Counted from the first letter of the stretch, positions 1 through 6,635 are shown. The stretch: DNA of 8,099 nt from Candidatus Kapaibacterium sp. (GCA_030835065.1 JAUQWR010000517.1:1-8099); one strand, 5' to 3'. Program-made: numbers and translations. Notes: generated from the sequence alone by a model not told the origin.

Positions 1-1
1 T

Positions 2-1957
2 GCTGATAGCTATCAAATTCAAGTTTCTACTGATCAAAACTTTACTACTTCTGCTATTGATGTTTCAGATATTAATGCTACAAATTATACAGCAACATCC
101 AATTTATCCTACTCCCAAACATATTATTGGAGAGTAAGAGCAAAAGTATCAGGTAATTATACATCATGGTCCAGCTCTTTTGGTTTTCAGACTGTAAGTG
201 CTATTATATTTGATCGTGCCGAAGGAAGTCTTTGTGCTAAAAATCTGATTAAAGTTTATTATATAACAAATACTCCGTTCAATCCAGGAAATATGTTTAT
301 TGCTCAATTATCCGATACTTTAGGTTCTTTTGCAAATCCTAAAGATATTGGTTCAGTAGCTTCTCAACAGACTGGTATGATAAGTTGTAGAATTCCGGAT
401 TCTATCCCAAGTTCTGCCAACTACCGAATTAGAATTATTAGTATGAATCCGATGATAAATAGTGATCCGAGCGCACCTATGAAAATATTTGGACCACTAA
501 GACCATTTATAGGTAATTTTTCGGATAATACTTGCGAAAATTCTTATGTAATGTATTATACAACGCCAATGGAAGGTGTTATTAATCATTGGAGAGTGAA
601 AGGTGGATTTATTGATGGGAAATTTGATTCTTCATCAGCACTCATAAAATGGGGCGATGTGGGGCAAGGTATTATTTATTTGTACCAAGAAACTGCTTCT
701 GGTTGTATTGATTCAACTATTAAAATTGTCAAAATTAATTATTATCCTTCTCCAAAACTGATTGGAGGAGATACAGTAGTTTGTCTGGGAGAAAAAATTG
801 TATATTCTTGCAATCAAACTCCTCAAATAACAAACTACTGGCGTGCAGATGGAGCAAGCTTAGTTAAAAATATTGCTGCAGATAAAGTTCAACTCCGTTG
901 GGATAGTCTTGGTATCCAGAAAATTACTTTAATTCAAAAAAATCAAAGCGGTTGTATCGATTCTGTGTTTTGGTATGTTAGAGTAATTCCGAATAATTTA
1001 CCTAAAATTAGTGGAGAAAATATTGCCTGCCAATCAGGTATTAGTAAATTTTCGGTTGTTAAAGAAGCAAAATCAGCTTATAAATGGATTGTTGATGGTG
1101 GTACACTTCAAACTCCTAATGATTCTGATACAGCTGTTGTTAAATGGAAATTTGTTGATACGGCTAAAGTTATTATTCAAAAAGTAAATATTGAAACTGC
1201 TTGTGATACTTATGATACTTTAAAAGTAGTGTTAAACAAAGTGCCTGAAGCTACAATTTCGGGTCAAAAGACAATTTGTGCTAATACTAATAATATTTAC
1301 TTTACTAAGCATATTGACAATGCAAAAAATGTATGGGAAATTCAAAATGGTGAAATTTCTCAGCAAATCAATTCTGACTCAATTTATGTGAAATGGGCTG
1401 ATCAATCAAAAGGATTTATTACTTTAAAACGTAATTTCGATAATTCTTGCGTAGATTCTATTACTTTGGAAATCAATATAAATCCTCAACCTGAGAAACC
1501 AACAATTACAAAGGTAGATAATAAACTGCAATCATCATGGTTAAGTTTTAATCAATGGTATTTCGAAGGAAATATCTTAAATGGCGAAACAAAAAATTAT
1601 CTTGTACCCGCCAAAGAAGGTAAATATACCGTAAAAGCAAGATCTGATATTGGATGTTTCTCTGATATTTCTGATGAATATTTGTATGATGATGTTTCGG
1701 TATATGAAAATCTAAATAATGGATTAAGTATTATTCCAAATCCTGCTAAAGATAATATAAAAGTTGTTCTTCCGGATAATTACTCTTATCCCGCTACTTT
1801 ATATGTGATTGATGTTTCAGGTCGTGAAATTTTAAATGTTCAAATTGAGAATAGGGAACAAATAGTTGATATTAATTCTTTATCCAGTGGAACATATCAA
1901 ATCGTAATCAATAATAATCTAGGCAGTTTGTATCAGCGCTTTACGGTTATAAAGTAA
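2..1957 (+). CDS. T9SS-secreted multidomain surface/extracellular protein, 5' end outside window
   Basis: The frame is open from base 2 with no stop upstream of the first internal ATG at 293, so this is the last 651 residues of a longer protein; the ATG at 293 falls inside a domain and is not the start. Domains in order: an FN3-like end (residues ~1-64, with YYWRVRAK and a W-S-S-S-F strand); an Ig-like domain (~68-163) of the type common in Bacteroidota exoproteins, with the pattern G-S-F, then IGS, then IP, then YRIRI; four PKD/Ig-like repeats (~168-498); a short Ig-like domain (~510-560) containing QWYFEG and Y-T-V-K-A-R; and a type A T9SS sorting domain (~570-651) with the P-N-P-A motif, a central V-I-D-V-S-G-R strand and a G-T-Y-Q-I-V strand before the C-terminal F-T-V-I-K. 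The tail predicts export through the outer membrane and surface attachment or release. No catalytic domain is visible; the missing N-terminal part may hold one. Function is otherwise unknown, perhaps adhesion or scaffolding. Confidence 0.9.
   Translation, partial: ADSYQIQVSTDQNFTTSAIDVSDINATNYTATSNLSYSQTYYWRVRAKVSGNYTSWSSSFGFQTVSAIIFDRAEGSLCAKNLIKVYYITNTPFNPGNMFIAQLSDTLGSFANPKDIGSVASQQTGMISCRIPDSIPSSANYRIRIISMNPMINSDPSAPMKIFGPLRPFIGNFSDNTCENSYVMYYTTPMEGVINHWRVKGGFIDGKFDSSSALIKWGDVGQGIIYLYQETASGCIDSTIKIVKINYYPSPKLIGGDTVVCLGEKIVYSCNQTPQITNYWRADGASLVKNIAADKVQLRWDSLGIQKITLIQKNQSGCIDSVFWYVRVIPNNLPKISGENIACQSGISKFSVVKEAKSAYKWIVDGGTLQTPNDSDTAVVKWKFVDTAKVIIQKVNIETACDTYDTLKVVLNKVPEATISGQKTICANTNNIYFTKHIDNAKNVWEIQNGEISQQINSDSIYVKWADQSKGFITLKRNFDNSCVDSITLEININPQPEKPTITKVDNKLQSSWLSFNQWYFEGNILNGETKNYLVPAKEGKYTVKARSDIGCFSDISDEYLYDDVSVYENLNNGLSIIPNPAKDNIKVVLPDNYSYPATLYVIDVSGREILNVQIENREQIVDINSLSSGTYQIVINNNLGSLYQRFTVIK
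503..1495 (+). repeat. Four tandem 82-83 residue Cys/Trp-patterned PKD/Ig-like repeats within the secreted protein
   Basis: Residue counting shows four units starting at cysteines 178, 261, 343 and 426 (numbered from base 2). The steps between units are 83, 82 and 83 residues. In every unit a Trp lies at Cys+19, a second Trp preceded by Lys or Arg lies at Cys+39, and a closing Cys lies at Cys+57 (+58 in unit 3), usually in a G-C-I-D-S-like context. The DNA is diverged between units, so these are old protein-level repeats rather than recent duplications. The paired cysteines could form one disulfide per domain in the oxidising extracellular space; that pairing is inferred. Confidence 0.85.
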
Positions 1958-2007
1958 CATTTATGAGATAAGATCTTTTATTAAATTGTAAGTTATAACA
2001 GGATGAT

Positions 2008-2049
2008 AAAAAAATACCCCAAATGAAACGAATTACATTTGGGGTATTT
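2008..2049 (-). terminator. Intrinsic terminator of the hyd/aspA/thioredoxin side, possibly bidirectional
   Basis: A perfect 14-bp stem (2012-2025 pairing with 2036-2049, core ACCCCAAATG / CATTTGGGGT) closes a 10-nt loop. Read on the minus strand the stem ends in a run of seven Ts (complement of A 2008-2014), which is a classical rho-independent terminator lying 19 bp beyond the thioredoxin stop codon. On the plus strand the downstream tract is TATTTAATAATT, a poorer U-tract, but the same hairpin sits 54 bp after the stop of the convergent secreted-protein gene and could serve both. Confidence 0.88.
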
Positions 2050-2067
2050 AATAATTGTACTAGTATT

Positions 2068-2448
2068 CTAGTTTAAATTTGTTTCTTGCGTTGGATGTTT
2101 TACACCCAAAACTTCATCAATTGCCTTGATAAAGCCATCTTTTGGAAGTGCACCAACTGCCATTTGCGGTTTATCACTAGTTGGAATGAACAACAATGAA
2201 GGAATACTACGAATACCAAACATTGCTGAAAGTTCTTGCTGTTCTTCAGTATCTATTTTGTAGATATCAACTTTTCCATCATATTCTTTTGATAATTGTT
2301 CCAAAATAGGACTAATCATTTTGCAAGGACCACACCAATCAGCATAAAAATCAATAATAGCAGGTTTTGTACCTTTAAATTTCCATTCTGTTTCATTTTC
2401 GAAATCAAAAACTTTTTCAATAAAGCTTTCTTTTGTTAAATATTCCAT
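2068..2448 (-). CDS. trxA: Thioredoxin
   Basis: This is a 126-residue cytoplasmic thioredoxin, a dithiol-disulfide oxidoreductase reduced by thioredoxin reductase. The active site W-C-G-P-C is at residues 38-42, preceded by the beta strand A-I-I-D-F-Y-A-D, and the cis-proline loop I-R-S-I-P-S places the conserved Pro at 83. It is a little longer than the ~105-110 residues of E. coli TrxA, with extra residues before the first core strand and about ten polar ones after the last helix. No signal peptide is seen, so a periplasmic role is unlikely. The start is an ATG with AGAGG seven bases upstream. It lies 99 bp downstream of aspA on the same strand with no hairpin terminator between, so read-through from the hyd genes is possible, while its own ribosome binding site allows independent expression. 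A link with hydrogenase maturation rests only on position. Confidence 0.95.
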   Translation of the reverse strand: MEYLTKESFIEKVFDFENETEWKFKGTKPAIIDFYADWCGPCKMISPILEQLSKEYDGKVDIYKIDTEEQQELSAMFGIRSIPSLLFIPTSDKPQMAVGALPKDGFIKAIDEVLGVKHPTQETNLN

Positions 2449-2455
2449 TTTTTAG

Positions 2456-2460
2456 CCTCT
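2456..2460 (-). promoter_or_regulatory. Ribosome binding site of the thioredoxin gene
   Basis: AGAGG on the minus strand, seven bases before the ATG at 2448. It supports that start and shows Shine-Dalgarno use in this genome. Confidence 0.7.
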
Positions 2461-2486
2461 ATATTTTAAAATTTAACATTCATTTG

Positions 2487-2518
2487 AATATATTGACGAT
2501 AGTGAAAACAATATATTG
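2487..2518. repeat. Pair of AATATATTG direct repeats in the aspA-thioredoxin gap
   Basis: The 9-mer AATATATTG occurs at 2487-2495 and again at 2510-2518, a 23-bp step (about two helical turns); the second copy lies in the perfect palindrome CAATATATTG (2509-2518). The rest of the 99-bp gap is plain AT-rich sequence with no convincing promoter box or terminator. It could be an operator for separate thioredoxin expression, but such AT-only words arise easily by chance here. Confidence 0.25.
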
Positions 2519-2547
2519 CTGAAGAGTAATATAATTTTCAAAAAAAA

Positions 2548-3918
2548 TTATTTGTATCCTAATGACATTAAATTAGAAGGATTTAACACCTTTTTTATTG
2601 TATCGGTATCTAGATAATTTTCTAAAAAAGAATCAAATTTTGGTTTGGGCTCAGAAATTTTTGTATAATCTGAAATAATATCAGAGCATTTATCATATCC
2701 AATAATTGGGATAAATGCTGTAATAATAATTGGATTGCTATAAAACTTATTTAAACATTGTTCTTTATTAGCTTTGATTTGGATTATATGCTTAGCAAAG
2801 CTATTATTTAGCTTTATTAATAGTTCTAAAGATTCAATCAATGTATAGGCAATAAGTGGCATAAATTCGTTAATTTGAAGAGTTCCACGGCTAATCAAAT
2901 CATTAATCAATTTATCGTTCGATAAAACTTTCAAAGCAGTACCCATTATAGATTCAATAATAACCGGGTTAACTTTTCCTGGCATAATAGAGGATCCTGC
3001 TTGAAGAGAGGGAAGATGTATTTCATCCAGATAATGCAATAACCTAAGATCTGAAGATATTTTTATCAAATTGGCTGCATGAGCATTCAATATGCCGGAT
3101 ACTTCAGAAAATGCATCATTATTAGCAGTAGCATCAATCATATTTTCTGCACGACTAAGACCTAATCCAGTATTTTTCCTAAGTTTTTCAATTATAAGAA
3201 ATATATATTTTCGAGGAGCAGTCAGACCAGTACCAATGGCAGTACCGCCTATATTTAAAATTCTCAATCTTTCTTCACATTTGAAGCTCCTCCATCTATC
3301 CCGAGCAATTGCTTCAGCGAAAGAGCCGAATTGTGCGCCTAAAGTCATAGGCACTGCATCTTGTAATTCTGTTCTTCCAATAGTTAAAATATCGGCAAAT
3401 TCTTTTTCTTTATCGTTCAGGGCACCTTGAAGCCCGGCAATAGATTGGCTTAGCTCGCGATAAAGAAAAATTAATGCAATCTTTAGAGCAGAAGGATATA
3501 CATCATTAGTAGATTGATGAAGGTTTACATGTTCGATTGGATGAATAAATGAATATTGCCCTTTTTCTTTGCCAATTTTCTCCAATGCTAGGTTGGCAAT
3601 TACTTCATTCATATTCATATTTAATGAAGTTCCGGCACCACCTTGCATAGCATCGATAGGAAATTGAGAGATATGCTTGCCATCTATTATTTCATCGCAA
3701 GAAGCACAAATTGCTAAATATTTTGTTTCATCAATAAAATTTAGATCATAGTTAGCTTCTGCGCATGATTTCTTTACAATAGCCAAGGCTTTGATCATTG
3801 AAAATTGATTAAGATAATTTGAAATTTCGAAATTGTATAATGCTCTTTGAGTATGAATACCCCAATACACATTATCATCAATTTCTAATTCTCCCAAAGC
3901 ATCATGTTCAATTCTCAT
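2548..3918 (-). CDS. aspA: Aspartate ammonia-lyase (aspartase) in a hyd maturation operon
   Basis: A 456-residue cytoplasmic enzyme that reversibly converts L-aspartate to fumarate and ammonium. Fumarase/aspartase superfamily signatures are in order: GGAGTS (93-98), HQSTND (134-139), GRTELQDAVPMT (181-192), TAIGTGL (~226-232) and the mobile catalytic loop GSSIMPGKVNP (308-318), which carries the general-base serine. The residue after GRT is Glu rather than the His of class II fumarases, and the N-terminal M-R-I-E-H-D-A-L-G-E resembles E. coli AspA, so aspartase is favoured over fumarase or argininosuccinate lyase. The ATG at 3918 was chosen because it gives this family N-terminus and has AAGGA six bases upstream; a GTG-initiated extension to 3999 only translates the end of hydE in another frame. 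One nucleotide separates it from the hydE stop, implying translational coupling. Length matches the family, slightly below E. coli AspA. Confidence 0.93.
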   Translation of the reverse strand: MRIEHDALGELEIDDNVYWGIHTQRALYNFEISNYLNQFSMIKALAIVKKSCAEANYDLNFIDETKYLAICASCDEIIDGKHISQFPIDAMQGGAGTSLNMNMNEVIANLALEKIGKEKGQYSFIHPIEHVNLHQSTNDVYPSALKIALIFLYRELSQSIAGLQGALNDKEKEFADILTIGRTELQDAVPMTLGAQFGSFAEAIARDRWRSFKCEERLRILNIGGTAIGTGLTAPRKYIFLIIEKLRKNTGLGLSRAENMIDATANNDAFSEVSGILNAHAANLIKISSDLRLLHYLDEIHLPSLQAGSSIMPGKVNPVIIESIMGTALKVLSNDKLINDLISRGTLQINEFMPLIAYTLIESLELLIKLNNSFAKHIIQIKANKEQCLNKFYSNPIIITAFIPIIGYDKCSDIISDYTKISEPKPKFDSFLENYLDTDTIKKVLNPSNLMSLGYK

Positions 3919-3919
3919 T

Positions 3920-5011
3920 TTACGTCCTTGAGAAATAATGTTTTGAATCGCCCCACTCGCCATATCCGATTTCTCGGTTGATTGATGCAATACGCCCACT
4001 CAAACAAAGATGACATTCCTTAGCAAACTCATCCATGCATGGCTTGCCATCATAAAGTTGGTACTCTTTTCTTACTTCTGTTGGAGTGAGTTGAGGCATG
4101 ATTATATTAGCACCATATCTGAGTCCTTCTTCTCGACCAAATGGATTAATAGCTTGCAAAGCTGTTGTAGATGCCATATTCACATTTTGCAAAACCAAAC
4201 GTGTTACAGCAATCATTTTAAGAGCCAGCTCATAATTTTTCCATTTTGATTTTTCATCTTCTTCAATCATATAAGCATATTGAGTGTCTTTATGCGGAAT
4301 GAAAGGTCCCATTCCAATCATATCTACATCCATTTCTTTGAAGAATATAATATCATCAGCAAGATTTTCGATAGTTTGCCCGGGCAAACCAATCATAACT
4401 CCTGTGCCAACTTGAAAACCAATTTCTTTCAAGCTTTTCAGGCAATCCATCCTTTTATTAAAATCTAATTCCGGAGGATGTATGGATTTGAAAAGTGATT
4501 CATTTGTAGATTCAATACGCAACAAATACCTATGCGCACCAGCATCAAAAAATCTTTGATAAGTTTCTTTGGTTTGTTCGCCAACACAAAGAGTGATACC
4601 AAGCCCTTCGGGAAAAATATCATTAGTTGAAATAGATTTAATGGTTTTAACTAAATCTAATACATGCTCGATGAAAGATTCATTTGTACGTTCACCAGAT
4701 TGAAGTACAACCGAACCATAATTAAATTCCATTGCAAGTTTTACTGCTTCAATAATTTGCTCTTTATCCAAATTATATCTATGAAAATTTTTATTACTTT
4801 TGCGAATTCCACAATAAAAGCAGTCATTAAGACAAATATTAGAGAACTCTATAAGCCCTCTAAAATATACTTTTTCGCCGACAAATTTAGACATAGTTCT
4901 ATATGCTGCATCTCTCAGCAATTCTATTTCGTTTTGATTTTCGAGATTCAACAAGTAAATGATTTCATCTCTCGAAAAAGCATCATTATTTAATATTTTA
5001 TTTAAGTTCAT
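3920..5011 (-). CDS. hydE: [FeFe]-hydrogenase H-cluster radical SAM maturase HydE
   Basis: A 363-residue radical SAM enzyme. HydE is known to act on the HydG-made Fe(CO)2(CN)-cysteine synthon on the way to the diiron subcluster assembled on HydF. The radical SAM cluster motif is C-L-N-D-C-F-Y-C at 60-67. Other HydE marks are V-L-Q-S-G-E (102-107), Y-L-L-R-I-E (162-167, with the Arg and Glu of the active site) and M-G-P-F-I-P-H. A second C-x7-C-x2-C set near the C-terminus (Cys 325, 333, 336) matches the accessory-cluster site seen in Thermotoga HydE, which is not conserved in all HydE proteins. The ATG at 5011 was chosen because the protein then begins like Thermotoga HydE (short helix, then F-S-R-D-E) and lies one nucleotide after the hydG stop. 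An ATG at 5038 or a TTG at 5053 would add 9 or 14 residues overlapping hydG. A purine stretch GAAAGAGA lies 14 bases before 5011, rather far for a ribosome binding site, so reinitiation after hydG is likely. Confidence 0.93.
   Translation of the reverse strand: MNLNKILNNDAFSRDEIIYLLNLENQNEIELLRDAAYRTMSKFVGEKVYFRGLIEFSNICLNDCFYCGIRKSNKNFHRYNLDKEQIIEAVKLAMEFNYGSVVLQSGERTNESFIEHVLDLVKTIKSISTNDIFPEGLGITLCVGEQTKETYQRFFDAGAHRYLLRIESTNESLFKSIHPPELDFNKRMDCLKSLKEIGFQVGTGVMIGLPGQTIENLADDIIFFKEMDVDMIGMGPFIPHKDTQYAYMIEEDEKSKWKNYELALKMIAVTRLVLQNVNMASTTALQAINPFGREEGLRYGANIIMPQLTPTEVRKEYQLYDGKPCMDEFAKECHLCLSGRIASINREIGYGEWGDSKHYFSRT
3925..3929 (-). promoter_or_regulatory. Ribosome binding site of aspA inside the hydE 3' end
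   Basis: AAGGA on the minus strand, six bases before the aspA ATG and overlapping the last hydE codons. It decides the aspA start at 3918 over the upstream GTG at 3999. Confidence 0.75.
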
Positions 5012-5012
5012 A

Positions 5013-6410
5013 TTAGAAATACAAATCTCTTTCGCCATTATCAATTCTATCAATAAATTCTTTAGTTTTTTCTTTCACAGATTCGTTAGGAATCAGATCT
5101 AATTCCTTTTCAATCAATTCATTACCCAATTTCTTAGTGTCATCGTCTGCATAATCGTTCAAATATTCTCTCAAAGTTGTCAATCCATTAGGCTGACAGT
5201 AAATTTTAATCAAACCAGGTTTTGCCTGATCCATAAAATCTTGACCGACTCTGCCTAATCTATAGCATCCTGTGCAAAACGATGGAATAAAACCTTGTTT
5301 TATAACATCCTGAATAATTTCGCCTGAGCTTCTGCAATCATTAAGAGTAAATTGTCCTTCATCAACCTTTTCGGAGAAAGCTTGTTTATAACCACCTGGA
5401 TTAGTTTTAGATCCGGCACTAATTTGAGAAATTCCCAAATCGAACAATTGAGTACGCAGATGTGCAGGCTCTCTTGTAGATAAAATCATACCTGTATAAG
5501 GAACTGATAATCTTAAAACAGCTACCAATTTTTTTAGTTCATCATCAGATACAGCATATTTAAGATGATGAGATGCCGGAGCATTATTAGCAGGCTGCAC
5601 TCTTGGAATAGAGATAGTATGTGGTCCGGCTCCATAATTTTTGTCTAAATGTTCTGAGTGTTGGATCATAGCCATAACTTCAAATCTATAATCAAACAAA
5701 CCAAACAAAGCGCCAATGCCCACATCGTGCAATCCATTGGAAAGGGCTCTATCCATAGTAGTCAAACGCCAATCATAATCAGATTTTTTACCACTTGGGT
5801 GCATAAATTTATATGTTTCGCGGTGGTATGTTTCTTGAAAAACAGTATAGGTTCCAATTTTGATTTGACTTATTCTTTGAAATTCTTCATCATTGAGAGG
5901 AGCAATTTCTACATTAATTCTCCTAATTGAATTGCCTTTTGAATCTTTAACAGAATAGACTGCATCAATAGCATCAAAGAAAAAGTCAGTTGGGCAATTT
6001 TTATGTTGCTCGCCCATAAGCATAAGTACGCGTTTATGACCTTGCTCGAGTATACCAAGAGTTTCTTCTTTAATTTGGTCTATCGATAGTGTAGTGCGCG
6101 AAATTTCTTTATTATCGGCTCTAAAACCACAATAAAGACAATTATTTGAGCAATAATTAGAAACGTAAAGAGGAGCAAAAAGTACTAATCTTTTTCCATA
6201 TATCTCATCTTTTACTTTATAAGCAGCATGATAGATTTTCTGTATATCATCTTGATTTTTTGTGTTAAGCAAAATTGCTGCATCTGCTATAGATAGTCCG
6301 TTGAGTTCGAGTGCTTTATTTATTACATCATCAACGAGTTTAGAATCAGGATTTTGATATTTTTCTATATATTCAAAAATCAAATTCTCATCAATAAAAT
6401 TACTATTCAT
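5013..6410 (-). CDS. hydG: [FeFe]-hydrogenase H-cluster radical SAM maturase HydG (tyrosine lyase)
   Basis: A 465-residue radical SAM enzyme that splits tyrosine to p-cresol and dehydroglycine, turns the latter into CO and cyanide, and builds the Fe(CO)2(CN)-cysteine synthon for the H-cluster. The radical SAM motif is C-S-N-N-C-L-Y-C (Cys 87, 91, 94). The C-terminal HydG domain has C-T-G-C-Y-R with the diagnostic C-x2-C-x22-C (Cys 379, 382, 405) that holds the auxiliary cluster. G-A-G-P-H-T-I-S contains His264, matching the His that binds the dangler iron in Thermoanaerobacter HydG. This domain and length exclude ThiH, the tyrosine lyase of thiamin synthesis, which lacks the C-terminal part. 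The ATG at 6410 is preferred; a TTG two codons upstream (6416) is the only other option. No good Shine-Dalgarno is seen (GGA is 12 bases away). It is the first gene of the minus-strand operon and its stop is one nucleotide from hydE. Confidence 0.96.
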   Translation of the reverse strand: MNSNFIDENLIFEYIEKYQNPDSKLVDDVINKALELNGLSIADAAILLNTKNQDDIQKIYHAAYKVKDEIYGKRLVLFAPLYVSNYCSNNCLYCGFRADNKEISRTTLSIDQIKEETLGILEQGHKRVLMLMGEQHKNCPTDFFFDAIDAVYSVKDSKGNSIRRINVEIAPLNDEEFQRISQIKIGTYTVFQETYHRETYKFMHPSGKKSDYDWRLTTMDRALSNGLHDVGIGALFGLFDYRFEVMAMIQHSEHLDKNYGAGPHTISIPRVQPANNAPASHHLKYAVSDDELKKLVAVLRLSVPYTGMILSTREPAHLRTQLFDLGISQISAGSKTNPGGYKQAFSEKVDEGQFTLNDCRSSGEIIQDVIKQGFIPSFCTGCYRLGRVGQDFMDQAKPGLIKIYCQPNGLTTLREYLNDYADDDTKKLGNELIEKELDLIPNESVKEKTKEFIDRIDNGERDLYF

Positions 6411-6421
6411 TTTCAATTATC

Positions 6422-6429
6422 CAAATTTA
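6422..6429 (-). promoter_or_regulatory. Candidate Bacteroidota-type -7 promoter box for hydG
   Basis: TAAATTTG on the minus strand fits the Bacteroidota sigma-ABfr -7 consensus TAnnTTTG. A start about seven bases downstream would leave only about ten bases of leader before the hydG ATG. No matching TTTG -33 element is seen at the usual 19-21 bp spacing, so the promoter would be weak or activator-dependent. Confidence 0.4.
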
Positions 6430-6449
6430 CAATTCAAACAGAATTAAAA

Positions 6450-6465
6450 ACGATTAAACAATCGT
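6450..6465. promoter_or_regulatory. 16-bp inverted repeat, candidate CRP/FNR-type operator upstream of hydG
   Basis: ACGATT AAAC AATCGT is a perfect 6-4-6 dyad 40-55 bases upstream of the hydG ATG. The inner part C-G-A-T-T-N4-A-A-T-C-G has the same half-site and spacer lengths as CRP/FNR-family boxes (the FNR consensus is TTGAT-N4-ATCAA). Its centre (6457.5) would lie near -39 relative to a start predicted from the -7 box, close to the -41.5 of class II activator sites. The regulator itself is not in this window. Confidence 0.4.
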
Positions 6466-6543
6466 AAAATTTCTCAATATAATTCAAATTTAATTAATCA
6501 GCAAATATTTCTCGATTTGATAATAAATAAAAAAATTAATAAA

Positions 6544-6597
6544 ATGTGGAAAATAATAGTTATTATTATGGCAATAATTTTAATAGTTTGCAGTTAA
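6544..6597 (+). CDS. Possible 17-residue hydrophobic micropeptide (doubtful)
   Basis: An ATG-to-TAA frame encodes M-W-K-I-I-V-I-I-M-A-I-I-L-I-V-C-S: one charged residue, then an unbroken hydrophobic run ending in Cys-Ser. It looks like a single membrane segment or a bare lipoprotein signal sequence. It is preceded by an A-rich stretch but no clear Shine-Dalgarno, and ends 38 bases before the next gene. An AT-rich spacer readily yields Ile-rich short frames by chance, so this is listed only as a possibility, for instance a small membrane peptide or the remnant of a lipoprotein gene. Confidence 0.15.
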   Translation: MWKIIVIIMAIILIVCS

Positions 6598-6625
6598 ATT
6601 TATGATAATAATATACTAATATTAT

Positions 6626-6630
6626 AGAGG
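6626..6630 (+). promoter_or_regulatory. Ribosome binding site of the BNR-repeat gene
   Basis: AGAGG five bases before the ATG at 6636. With the signal peptide that follows, it fixes the start of this gene. The wider TATAGAGG also precedes the thioredoxin gene. Confidence 0.75.
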
Positions 6631-6635
6631 TATTA

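Larger units (their letters stand above)
6411..6635. other. Divergent intergenic region between hydG and the BNR-repeat gene
   Basis: This 225-bp, very AT-rich spacer must carry the promoters of both divergent genes. On the hydG side it holds the -7 box and dyad described separately. On the other side no clean promoter was found; TAAATTTA at 6595-6602 is one base from the -7 consensus. An AT-only inverted repeat, ATAATAT ACTA ATATTAT (6608-6625), abuts the ribosome binding site of the BNR gene; seven A-T pairs make a weak hairpin that could be chance. No tRNA, riboswitch or terminator is visible. Confidence 0.6.

Noticed and set aside
293..295. ATG at 293 as the start of the first gene
   Set aside because: The same frame is open to base 2 and encodes FN3-like and Ig-like sequence upstream; no signal peptide follows this ATG.
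3092..3430. 112-residue plus-strand frame inside aspA
   Set aside because: It is fully antisense to the catalytic core of aspA, has no family resemblance and no ribosome binding site; it is a shadow of the coding frame.
2548..3918. The lyase read as class II fumarase
   Set aside because: The GRT motif is followed by Glu instead of the fumarase His, and the N-terminus and the T-A-I-G-T-G-L region resemble AspA.
3919..3999. 27-residue N-terminal extension of aspA from a GTG at 3999
   Set aside because: The extension overlaps hydE out of frame and is unlike any aspartase N-terminus; the ATG at 3918 has an AAGGA site and the family start M-R-I-E-H-D.
4010..4993. Three plus-strand frames (79, 62 and 109 residues) opposite hydE
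   Set aside because: They are antisense to a gene with clear radical SAM motifs and have low-complexity, unrecognisable products.
5658..5930. 90-residue plus-strand frame opposite hydG
   Set aside because: Antisense to conserved HydG sequence and without independent support.
5013..6410. HydG read as ThiH (thiamin tyrosine lyase)
   Set aside because: The C-terminal C-x2-C-x22-C domain and 465-residue length are specific to HydG, and hydE is adjacent.
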